Shown: piece after piece, positions 45,801 to 54,075 of the stretch
How positions within the stretch are numbered: the stretch's first letter is position 1
How the letters are laid out: each line of letters begins with the position of its first letter
Origin: Leptasterias polaris
Lineage: Eukaryota; Echinodermata; Asteroidea; Forcipulatida; Asteriidae
DNA length: 64,000 nucleotides
Reading direction: 5' to 3'
Assembly: GCA_037783415.1 (NCBI GenBank)
Contig: JAZGTN010000089.1
Location: 4,154,001 to 4,218,000, forward strand
Program-made: the position numbers and the translations under genes
The notes under the pieces: model-generated
The model's input: the letters and a program-made list of their open reading frames with translations, nothing else
Database searches by the model: none
Told to the model about the DNA's origin: nothing

Positions 45801-47250
45801 TTTCTCGTGACCTCGATGACCAATTGAGCTCAAATTTTCACAGGTTTGTTATTTCATGTATGTGGTTGATTACACAAAACATAAACACTGTCTGTGATTA
45901 TTTTGTCAGCTCTGCCCATCAGCTCTGAAAACAAACGCAAAAATCAATATCATCACTGACAACACAAAGAAAACAATGCGAACAGAAAAAAAAAAAATGT
46001 ATCAGCCACATCAACTCATTAAGACAAATTTTATTGCAAGTCTTCAACCTTAAAATTGTAAAGTATATAGTATGTATCACAATTTTAAAACCATTAATTA
46101 CAGGCACTCTAAAGGCTAGTGCTGCTCATTACAAAATTTCACAAAATAAAATAAGTGATTCTGACTTAATCATAACATTTTATCGCTGATCTCAATTTTT
46201 CTCCATTAATTTGTTTATTGTTGAGTCTTTATTTGTTCAGCGCTTTATAAGCACTCTGTATTATTATTACTATTTATTGGTACACTACATGTGTCGTGGC
46301 AGAGCTGTTAAGAGCACCTGACTCAAGCTCTGTTGTTTCTGAGTCCCAGTCGTGGCACTTGTGTCCTTGAGCTACTTGACCTCAATTGCTTTGTCCTTCG
46401 GATGGGACATTAAGCCATAGGTCCCATGTACTATGATTGGTAGTGCACGTAAAAGAACCCAGAAAACTTACATGTATCATGGAAGAGTAGGGGTTAACCC
46501 GGTGTTTCTGGTTCACATAGCAAGCACCCTTGTTTACAGTTTTCCTCAGGCTTGCGAGCTACAGTGATTAAGTTCACTTATGAGGCACTCTTGGTTTCAT
46601 TCCCAGAAATATAGCAGTGATAGTTTGATAGATAAAAACAAGGAAGATAGTGGAAGCACTTTTTAAATAGTGCTATACAGCAATCCTTCACCGATCTTGA
46701 ACTCTTGGTGGCAGCAGATATGCCTCCATTACTGCGGTGTACCTGGGTGGTACTGCGTTGCCTAGCGACTGGTATAAGGTTTGGGCTACACGGCGATCAT
46801 TTGATCAGTCGCGGGTTATTGGACTTTCACTTTGCAAATCGCTTAAACCCGTCGCTAGGCAGCGCAGTACCACCCAGGTACCACCGCAATAATGGCGGTA
46901 TCTGCTGCCACCAAGAGTTCAAGATCGGTGAAGGATTGCTGTATATAGCACTAAATAGAAATGTAGTTATGTATATATGAATAATACTTATGTATATTGG
47001 TAGCTGGAATTTTCTGTTGAGACATATTTTATTTTGTTCTCTTTCCCTTCCTTCCAGATTTACAACCAACCAGAGTGTTCCTTATCATTACTATGAAAAA
47101 TCTGGCGTCAAGGAATGTGTTTATTACAACAAGAGTGAAAAAGGCAAGAAAAATGTCCATCGTTTCATAACGGAAAAAGCTGTATTTGCTCGCTGGGCGC
47201 TTGAACAACCCCCGATGTACTTTCATACTCCGTTTTGGAACCCTAATTGA
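36846..47250 (+). CDS. GalNAc/sialoside alpha-2,6-sialyltransferase, ST6GALNAC3/5/6 group, GT29
   Basis: Golgi type II GT29 enzyme moving sialic acid from CMP-sialic acid to GalNAc on O-glycans or gangliosides. Exons 36846-36866 (inferred), 40567-41118, 42605-43017, 43930-44037 and 47058-47250 join in phase to 428 residues and TGA. Layout: cytosolic tail 1-10, signal-anchor about 11-29, Ser/Thr/Asn-rich stem about 30-190 with several N-x-S/T sequons, catalytic domain 192-428. Sialylmotif L starts at Cys200 (CALVSSSGQLL ... DCVFRMNNAP), motif S is STGWFTMLLARAVCDEIHIYG (337-357), motif III is VPYHYYEK (372-379), and motif VS is HRFITE (399-404). The conserved cysteines of L and S are kept. Motif detail places it with ST6GALNAC3-6 rather than ST6GALNAC1/2; the exact subfamily and acceptor are not decided. 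It is convergent with PIGK. Confidence 0.93.
37274..37764. mobile_element. GGCCAAG-TIR DNA element, copy 2 (491 bp)
   Basis: Same 33-base TIRs as 12855-13418; here flanked on both sides by TTA (37271-37273, 37765-37767), a candidate 3-bp target duplication. It carries a poly-A/poly-G stretch and GGCCATCTTAGACATGGTGG. In sialyltransferase intron 1. Confidence 0.87.
38110..38275. mobile_element. Foldback element in sialyltransferase intron 1
   Basis: CAGTTGGTGGCTGGCCGCTG pairs with CAGCGGCCAGCCACCAAC, ATGGACC with GGTCCAT, and the outer GGAGCCAG with CCGGCTCC. CG-rich inside an AT-rich intron. Confidence 0.7.
38757..39625. mobile_element. Non-autonomous hAT-like element, 869 bp, 8-bp TSD
   Basis: Ends CAGTGTTGTAGTCGAGTC and GACTCGAGTCATACAACACTG. 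An exact 8-base duplication GTTAATAA stands at 38749-38756 and 39626-39633. CAGTG termini and 8-bp duplication are hAT hallmarks. Both subterminal regions are arrays of GAGTCCGAGTC/ACTCGAGTC. No transposase. It splits an older repeat whose intact relative is near 14755-14860. Confidence 0.9.
40095..40435 (-). mobile_element. tRNA-derived SINE, body type 3
   Basis: GGCCACTCAAGGTGAGGGCT, CTCCTGGGGCTGAAACAGGG and a head ending TCTCGGCCATGACACGCC on the plus strand. It lies about 130 bases upstream of the exon 2 acceptor. Confidence 0.82.
40567..41118 (+). CDS. ST6GALNAC-like exon 2 (residues 8-191): membrane anchor and stem
   Basis: Acceptor TGCTTTACAG, then KQKFFLCLVFSVFSLTFWG (signal-anchor) and a 150-residue polar stem rich in Ser, Thr, Asn and Lys with NFT, NHS, NQT and NES sequons. 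It ends AAG|GTATGT at 41118 in phase 0; the open frame runs a little past the donor and should be ignored there. The stem is long for the ST6GALNAC3-6 group. Confidence 0.85.
41595..41943. mobile_element. TTAA-flanked foldback, AGGGTGTGTACAAC type, copy 1
   Basis: TTAA at 41591-41594 and 41944-41947. Ends AGGGTGTGTACAACATTGGT and ACCAATGTTGTACACACCCT. The core TTTTACTCATTTCCTAAAAA is the reverse of the GAGTAAAACAAT core of other family members. Confidence 0.88.
42230..42500. mobile_element. CAATAGATAGAGTCCTCAT-family element
   Basis: TTTTTCAATAGATAGAGTCC, CATCCGATGACATCATTC, TTCATTCCTGACTTTCAATG. Related pieces are at 54205-54345, 54745-55095 and 61095-62365. It ends about 100 bases before the motif L exon. 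Confidence 0.6.
42605..43017 (+). CDS. ST6GALNAC-like exon 3 (residues 192-328): sialylmotif L
   Basis: Acceptor CTATAAAATAG, then KLNLHCTQCALVSSSGQLL, the start of sialylmotif L (CMP-sialic acid binding), continuing DCVFRMNNAPSAGYEEDVG and VRVIAHAS. Later GWGPAT and ETGVP match the ST6GALNAC5/6 pattern. The donor is AAG|GTATTG at 43018. The open reading frame continues to 43459 into intron and repeat and is not coding there. Confidence 0.95.
43415..43530 (+). repeat. GAGAAAGACTCTGCTGGGGTC repeat
   Basis: CGAGAAAGACTCTGCTGGGG and ATTTATACCATGGGTCC, directly after an RT-unrelated open frame that extends from exon 3 into the intron. Confidence 0.6.
43930..44037 (+). CDS. ST6GALNAC-like exon 4 (residues 329-365): sialylmotif S
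   Basis: Acceptor TTCTGACAG. With the preceding two bases it reads R-MTSGTHLSTGWFTM then LLARAVCDEIHIYGM and NDQHC. This is sialylmotif S, with the Cys that pairs with the motif L Cys. Donor CCA|GTAAGT. Confidence 0.95.
44360..44924. mobile_element. Mutator-like foldback, 565 bp, 9-bp TSD
   Basis: TAGCCTTGTCCAAGG ... CCTTGGACAAGGCTA with inverted arms of about 165 bases (GCTTTGAATTCACCAGGTAG, TACTGCAGTACTTGATATAC). The nine bases GTGTGGATA are repeated exactly at 44351-44359 and 44925-44933. It is inserted in a TTAA-family element, whose GTGTGGATACTGGTC continues on the right side. Confidence 0.9.
45579..46112. mobile_element. TTAA-family element, AGGCCCTGTACACTATT type
   Basis: Starts after TTAA (45575-45578) with AGGCCCTGTACACTATTGGT. 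Core TTTCTGAGAAATGAGTAAAA and TTTTCACAGGTTTGTTATTT; the right end is diverged. The same left end recurs at 63843. Confidence 0.7.
46290..46690 (+). mobile_element. Degenerate tRNA-derived SINE, body type 2
   Basis: GTGTCGTGGCAGAGCTGTTA head, CACTTGTGTCCTTGAG, GATGGGACATTAAGCC, GTAAAAGAACCCAG. The B box is partly lost. Confidence 0.65.
46669..46953. mobile_element. Foldback element, 285 bp, CG-rich
   Basis: GCAATCCTTCACCGATCTTG at the left and CAAGATCGGTGAAGGATTGC at the right; TGCCTAGCGAC pairs with GTCGCTAGGCA, and GTACCTGGGTGGTACTGCG with CGCAGTACCACCCAGGTAC. It lies about 105 bases upstream of the last sialyltransferase exon. Confidence 0.85.
47058..47250 (+). CDS. ST6GALNAC-like exon 5 (residues 366-428): motifs III and VS, stop
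   Basis: Acceptor CCTTCCTTCCAG, then QSVPYHYYEKSG (motif III), CVYYNKSEKGKKNVHRFITE (motif VS with catalytic His399 and Glu404), KAVFARWAL and a short C-terminus ending WNPN and TGA. AATAAA occurs at 47323-47328 but inside a foldback repeat. Confidence 0.95.
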
Positions 47251-47287
47251 GGCCAACTTCATGACTGGTAAGTGAAATTTTGTGTTT

Positions 47288-47580
47288 AAAGGGACACGTT
47301 GCCTTGGATCGGGCGAGTTGGTCTAATAAAAAGCGTTTGTAACCGTTTGTTATGAAATGCATATGGTTAGAAAGATGTTTTAAAAGTAGAATACAATGAT
47401 CCACACAAATGTGGCTCGAAATTGCGTGGTTTTCCTTTTTCCTTTTTGCGAACTAACACGGTCGGCCATTTATGGGAGTCAAAAATTTGACTCCCGTGTT
47501 AGTTCACGATGTAAAAGGAAAACCACTTGACAAAATCATTCCTTATGGTACAGATAAATGCTTCTTTGACCAAAGTCCAC
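47288..47580. mobile_element. AGGGACACGTTGCC palindrome family, truncated copy
   Basis: TTAA then AGGGACACGTTGCCTTGGAT, GTTATGAAATGCATATGGTT, AACTAACACGGTCGGCCATT; the second arm stops after AAAAGGAAAACCAC. It starts about 35 bases after the sialyltransferase stop codon, so it probably lies in the 3' UTR. Confidence 0.8.
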
Positions 47581-49454
47581 AAACAAAAAACAAAAAAACA
47601 CCTTTAACCACGTGGCTTCGGAGGACTCAATAGGGTGCAGAACTCTTTTTACGCAAGACGCAGTGGCGGTCTTATAAACTGGCGGTCTTATAAACTGGCA
47701 TTATAGTTTCTGTGCGTGTCTGGCTGCACGTCCCTGTGGTCATGGTTTGGTGGCCCCCTGCTGACGAGTTACTGCAAACAATGCACGGATTAACTCTTGG
47801 ACGGATTTGTACCTCATGCCTTCGTCGAAGACCCGTTCCTTTCAAGTACCAGCCAAGATTTTTGAAAAAACAAAGTATACTCGAGCATGATGTTTCTCCT
47901 ACTTTAGTCTGATTTTCGAAAAAAAATTTGCCCTAGAAAAATCAGACAAATTGTGATTAAAAGTTCATACTTTTTTTCAAGGACCAAATATTATGTCTGT
48001 ATACTGCATTTATTTTCTGTCCATGATGCCGTCTGTTTGTCTGGGTGGATGATTGGCTGTTACATAGCGGCTTTTCATTGGTCTGATTGTGCTTTCAGAA
48101 ACACGTCTGTAAAAAAAACCTAATTTAATTCATTAAAATTGTAAATGTTAATGAGAAAATGTATTTATAAGGGGGTCCAAATCGAGTTTCCTTGACAAAA
48201 AGCAAAACTTAAAAGCTTTTTGAAATAGGTAAAGGGTTTTTAATCTAGGAATGAACTAGTTAATGCAGCTGAACCACAAGTATTATATTGAAATAATTAA
48301 TTTTTCCTTGATGTGTACGTACAAATAATAATGTATAATTTTTCAATGAACCATGAAATTATTATTTTTTCCCTCAATATGTTTCACTAGAAATAATATG
48401 TGTATGTTCAATTACCAATCAAAAAGACATGCAGGCATATTTTATGAAGCTCTTCAGATGCTGTTGCATTCATGCTACATGTAAGTGCAGAAAACATTTG
48501 TGTTTTATGGCAAAAAACTTGATACAAACAAGTGGGTTACACTTCAAACTGCAATTAGACTTGGATACTAATTGTACATTAAGTAGTAATTCTTTTGCTC
48601 AACAACTTTGTAAATTTACTCATGAGATAGTGATTTCACAATTTAGATACTTTAAGGACCTTGCACAAATTATGTATGTTCTATCGGAACGCCAAAGATA
48701 TGCAAAATTGATCCACCAAGTTTTCTAAAATGACAGTACATTAGGAAAAACGCACCCTGATGAAGGGGATCAGATGTATGTTAAAGGCAAAGTATATTTT
48801 TTTAGTTTTTGGAAGCGTTTGATTGTTTTAATCCTATATAGCCTTACAAATTGTAAGTTTAAATCCAATTTCACCCTAACCATCCCCAGCTGTTCAAGAT
48901 CCGACTGCTTGTTTGGGCTGTGATGCTGTTGGACTATGGACTGCACCCATGAACTGTTAATGTTATCATGAAAGTACTGCACAAGCAGAAAATAGTGTAT
49001 GGGAACATTTGCGGGGGGGGGGGGGGGGGGGGGGGGCAGGACAACCTCTGCCCCATATGGTACAACAGTTTGGGTGTTGAATTACCATAGCGAGATTCTT
49101 AGTAAATCACTCAGAAATAAAAAGCCTGTTTTGTGTTAATTTAATTTTTGTGGTGCAACGTAACTGAATTATTAAAACTTTTCAAATTTGTCTTTATTAA
49201 ATTTTTGCAATTTAAAATTTTATAATTGTATTATTGTCTTAAATTCTGGTGAAAAAAAAATTATAAACAAATTCAAAATTAATAGTCTATTTTGAGGGTT
49301 TTCTCTGTACCAAAGTTTGGAAGTTTGGCCGCTGACTTGAAACAGGGGTCCATAGAATGTGTTTTAATTGGTGTTTGTCTTTGGTTTCTGGAAAAAAGTA
49401 GGGATAATTTTATCGAACAAGGGCTGACCTACACATGGTATAGGCTTTAATAAG

Positions 49455-49604
49455 GGAATCAATGTGTGGTGAAGAGGTTTTAAACTAGTGGTTTAAACCC
49501 GCCGAGGCCTTTACCGAGACGAAGTAAAATTATCAAGAACCAGGCCTCGGCGGGTTTAAACCACTATATTTAAAACCGATTCAACACACTTTGATTCCCA
49601 TTCA
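49455..49604. mobile_element. Foldback element, GTGGTTTAAACCCGCCGAGG core
   Basis: GGGAATCAATGTGT ... TGGTTTAAACCCGCCGAGGC pairs with GCCTCGGCGGGTTTAAACCA ... ACACTTTGATTCCC. Confidence 0.82.
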
Positions 49605-50867
49605 TAAATAAATTTGGGCTTAATCCGTTGTGCGAGTCAGGAGAAAGTATTGAAAAACCCAAGCACAATTTTCAGCATGTAAACACATTGTTGATAATTT
49701 TGGTTGTAACAACCGAAATCAGCTGTTGCGCTTTGATATTTGTTTTGGGTTTTTTAAACAAAGGTTTTCTGATACAGTTTTCACAAATATAATTTCATTT
49801 CAGAGGGAAATTAAACACCGTTTTATATCCATACCCTATATGTATACATATGTACACTGTTTTTATAATATTACCAGTATAGGACAACCAAGACAGTGTG
49901 TCTATCAATATTTCTGGAATTGTGTAGTTGAAAGAGCTGACTGAATCAGTCAATGTATCCCAATTAGTCTTTTAGAGATGTAAAGTGGAACCTCAAGGAG
50001 TTTGCTGTTTGGTTTGGGTGTATAGACCAATTTTATTTAGCTCTGTGTGGTTTCTGTGTCAATCATACTTAAAGTCACCTATCATCCATGCTGTTTTTAA
50101 GGTTTTTTTAATTGCAAATATTTTGGTAAATGTTCTACAATGTTATGCCATGCTGTTCGGGAGTTTGTGTAAATCGTTGATCAAGACACCTAAAAGTTAA
50201 AAACAGTTTTCTCATGTCTTTACAACCTTAAGCTGCCAGCATCGGCAACACAGCATCTGCGCGTATGGATTGGTCTATACAGAGAAATTTACCCAAACCT
50301 ATTATAATGTCCAAGTACTAAGTCCACCATTATGTCCAAATGGCTCATTGGAAAATGAAAGCGAAACTAATTTATTATTAATTATTTATTTTTACTTGAG
50401 TGATTATGCAAATGAAAGCGAAGAGTTAATGTTCGATATGAATGTTGTCTATTTTGAAAACAATTTGAAATTTTACTGTTGATGCCAAATAATAAAACAG
50501 TTCTTCTTTGATATGAACTTTGTCCGTTTTTTCTATTTAAATAATCTTTTACAGGAAAAGTGTCATCATTTAAAAATTAAGTGCTACTAATATGTGAATA
50601 TAAACAGTTTGAGAGCATTGGGCTTGAAGAGAAATTCCTAGGCCACAAAGTGCTCACAGCCCTAGTCTTGGCTCAAAACAACAGTGAATTGTATATGTAC
50701 ACTCCTCATGCTAACATGGGCAGTATTTATTTGGACCGCATCAGGGCGTGTTTACGTGATAAATAAATAAATTTGCCATGATGTGTTCCTCATAAACACT
50801 GTTTTAATTCATCTTGTTTTAAACATATAATCAGACTTAGCCATGGCGGCCTTTCACTTCCGTTTTG

Positions 50868-51503
50868 TACTACCATTTCTGGGGTGGAAAAATTTTACAA
50901 AGATTCATAAGTCAAATCTTACCTGCAAGAAGCCACTAATTTCACAAGATTCACATTCCATGGCGGCATATATTTTTTGGGGGTGGATTTTGGACGTCAT
51001 ATATTCCTCATTAATCCGTCATTTTCGTGAAATAATGCAGCTCCCAACGTTTAAGAAAAGTCAATTTTGTTCGTTTTTTCAGTGTCTGACGTGCGTACAT
51101 TCGCGTGTAAGATGCATGACGCGCATATCCTCACAGTGTTTGCCGTGCGTACGCGCTTATAAGACGCATGACGCGCATATCGTGCGTTGCGTTTGCATGT
51201 TCTTACGCTGTGCTGTCAAGATGCTGTGACCAAAAAGTGCGATTTAAATTTGTTGCATTTTGCGTAATCTGCACCCATGCAAACGCCGGCGTCTTGGTTT
51301 TTCTTTATTAAAAGTTGGCAGAATTGTTAAGCGTTGGGAGCTGCATTATTTCACGAAAATGACAGATTAATGAGGAATGTATGACGTCCAAAATTCACCG
51401 CAGCGAAAGGTATGCCGCCCTGGAATGTGAAATTAGGTGCTTCTTGCAGGTAAGATTTGAGTTACGAAGCTGTGAAAATTGTCCGCCCCAGAAATGTTAC
51501 CTA
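50868..51503. mobile_element. Long-TIR MITE, copy 2 (about 636 bp)
   Basis: Same arms and CG-rich middle as 9386-10008. A GTGCGTACGCGCTTAT segment is duplicated in the centre of this copy. Confidence 0.85.
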
Positions 51504-52185
51504 ATAGTTAGGACTCTGTATCTGTGTACAGCACAGAGGAAGAGTCCTAAATTAGACTTAGCTTCACATGTACATAACACTGTATCTACAGGGTCTACAT
51601 CACTCTACTTTCCTGTAAAGCATCTATTAGCATATTCCCTATACAGTGAAATATTAAATTTATTGCTAACCCTCTGCTGTCCTATGCATGCCTCCTGATG
51701 ATCGAGCAAGGATTTGACTACACTGAGCTGATGCAAAACAAGTTTAACTTTAAGGTTTTTCATCTTAATTATTATTATTTTATTTGGCCATCGATACCAG
51801 CAAAATAAGAAAACTGCCATTGGGGTGCAAGTAGCCATTGAAAGTCCCCTCAAGCGGTCAAAAATAGTGTCAATTCAACATGGACTATCAGGAGACTAGA
51901 CGACAGTGTTGGCAATAGACCTTATGCACATGACGTCATTTGAGTAGGGCGCCGGCGCCCTCGCCTAGAGGTCAAAAGGAAGATGTTCATTGGCCATGGC
52001 CTGTGCGCCGCGCGTACAAATCTGTGCGTTCCCATTGTTTCATCATCAGTCTATGCCAAACAAAATTCAACTTGACTTACTTCATTCAATAACAAAAGGA
52101 GTCTGGGCAACATTACTCAAAGTACAACAAACTCTTTGTTTTTCCTTTATGAAATAATACCATGGTTTAAGAACCAATGACTTAA

Positions 52186-52538
52186 AGGGCTTGTACTACA
52201 TTGGTAATTTGCAATAACCTGTATCCACACTTGATGTGACCCAATACATGAAATAACAAACCTGTGAAAGTTTAAGCACAATCGGTCTTCGAAGTCATGA
52301 GAAAACACTGAAAAACCCCATTATGTTTTAACTTTTTTTTACAAACAAGTTGTAACTTTTTTTTCAAACATCGGATTTTATCCTGCGTGATAAAGACTAT
52401 TGTTTTACTAATTTCCTAAAAACTATGGCATCTGAAGCAAAACTATTTCAAGGAAATTTGTCCACCATGACCATCTTTATACTATGTAAGTTATGTGAAA
52501 ATCTATAATTTCAATCTTACCAATGTTGTACACACCCT
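52186..52538. mobile_element. TTAA-flanked foldback, AGGGTGTGTACAAC type, copy 2
   Basis: TTAA at 52182-52185 and 52539-52542; left AGGGCTTGTACTACATTGGT, right CCAATGTTGTACACACCCT. About the same length (353 bp) and core as 41595-41943. Confidence 0.87.
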
Positions 52539-53215
52539 TTAAAGACCATCAAACCTGATTAATGCGCTAATTTACACTTTGATAAAATATAACATCCCTA
52601 GCAAGTAGTAAGCAAATCTTGTCTACATATTGCCTACAATGTACATGTAAATGTTCATGTCATCGGGTCAGTACAAAAACAACTTATCTTGATTTTGCAA
52701 CCTAGCACAAAAATGCTTCCATGCAAAAACGTATATTGGGGCGTACTGGCTTAGTATGTACATCTGGGCTAATTTAAGCGAGATACAACGTTTTGACAAT
52801 GTCAAACTCACACGTAGTGTAAATGTGCTATTTTTTAGGAGCTGCACAGACACATTGATGTACAGGTATTGAATACCAGTCAAGCTTTCAGTAAGCGTAT
52901 AATGCCTTTTTGATTGGTGTCGTTGTCGTGTTTTAATACATACAAGGATGGAAGACAACCATTGCAACATTTCCTGTCCACTAAGTATATTTTATTTTAT
53001 GTCCAAGTACATGTACATCAGGCCTTGAATTTCATCTTTGAGAGGGCAAAGCCATTGAAAGGGCACTTTCACTGGAAAATCTTTACATCTATGGGAAACT
53101 TTTGAAGGGGCACCAAGGCTAAGACCAGGGGCAACGAAGGCCAAACTTTTGAAGGGGCGCTAAGACCAGGGGCAACGAAGGCCATGACCTCCACGGCATT
53201 CATTTAATTACCAGA

Positions 53216-53369
53216 CCAGGGCTCGATTTCACAAAGCACTAAGATTCATCTTAACATGAGTTGTCAGTACTGCCGTAGTGATTTGTATTGTGACATCACA
53301 CTTTGCTTAGCAATTAAGATTGATTCACGGTTAAGATCAATCATATCTCTTTGTGAAATCGAGCCCTGG
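53216..53369. mobile_element. 154-bp MITE with CCAGGGCTCGATTTCAC termini
   Basis: TIR CCAGGGCTCGATTTCACAAA at the left, mirrored TTTGTGAAATCGAGCCCTGG at the right; ACTAAGATTCATCTTAA and TTAAGATTGATTCACGG inside. No clear target duplication. Confidence 0.85.
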
Positions 53370-53970
53370 ACTTGTTCTGTTCTGTGGTCTGCACTTTAAG
53401 TCACACCAACTTATGTACACAGCTAGATCATCTTCATGCAGATCAATTAAAAAATAAACTTCAATTCAAGAATTTCAGTTACAGACCAGGGGCAACAGAG
53501 GCCCTGTGTAGTTCTTGGCCTGGTATATGTATGTTTGATAAATCATCACTCTCCATGTTCCATGTATTTGAACTGTGTACGCATACATGATTATCTACAT
53601 GTAGATTCAAACTTTTTATAAGAAATCCAATGAATTTAGAGATTGCTAAAAAGTCAGGTTTGTTGTAGACGCAAAAGAACGTTCCTGTGGGCACACGCCG
53701 GCAAGCCATTGGACCACCAGAACAATCCACAAATCGCATCATTGTGCCGAAGTACAATAGCAATCCTACATGGATGTGCATTGAACGCTCCAACGGTAAA
53801 GCTCCCACGGTTCGACGTAAGGGTCCGTGAGCACTTCCTGGAATACTTATCCGATCCAATTACAACGCTCCTACTGTTCCCACTTTGGTGATGCTCCCTT
53901 ACAAAAGTTGACCCGTCTTACGAGTAAAAAATATACCAAATCTTACAAAGGGACGGCATAATTTCTAATA

Positions 53971-54075
53971 TCATGAAGCTATCCGGCTAAACAGAACAAC
54001 GACAACAACTGCTAGGAAAGCACTGCTAGCGAGCACAAACTCATTGGAGAACTTGACCTTTTGATGATACGTACC
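53971..54075 (-). CDS. PIGK: PIGK exon g: C-terminal membrane anchor and stop
   Basis: 34 codons then [16 protein letters not shown] is followed by [15 protein letters not shown] and a four-residue tail RIAS. This matches the position of the single transmembrane helix of PIGK but has a shorter cytosolic end than human. The acceptor is CATTCTTCGAAG. Sequence identity is low, so support is phase, topology and position. Confidence 0.85.
   Translation of the reverse strand, partial: GTYHQKVKFSNEFVLASSAFLAVVVVVLFSRIAS

Larger units (their letters stand above)
47581..53970. other. Convergent intergenic region (3' of sialyltransferase, 3' of PIGK)
   Basis: No gene supported. It holds a poly-G run (about 49012-49036), a foldback (49455-49604), long-TIR copy 2 (50868-51503), MITE fragment 51913-52055, TTAA-family 52186-52538, GGGGCACCAAGGC repeats 53030-53190 and a 154-bp MITE. 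The stretches 47600-49000 and 49800-50800 are AT-rich; parts may be 3' UTR of the sialyltransferase. Confidence 0.55.

Noticed and set aside
48429..48728. 99-residue Cys-rich frame 3' of the sialyltransferase
   Set aside because: AT-rich composition, no recognisable domain or splice context; likely 3' UTR or intergenic.
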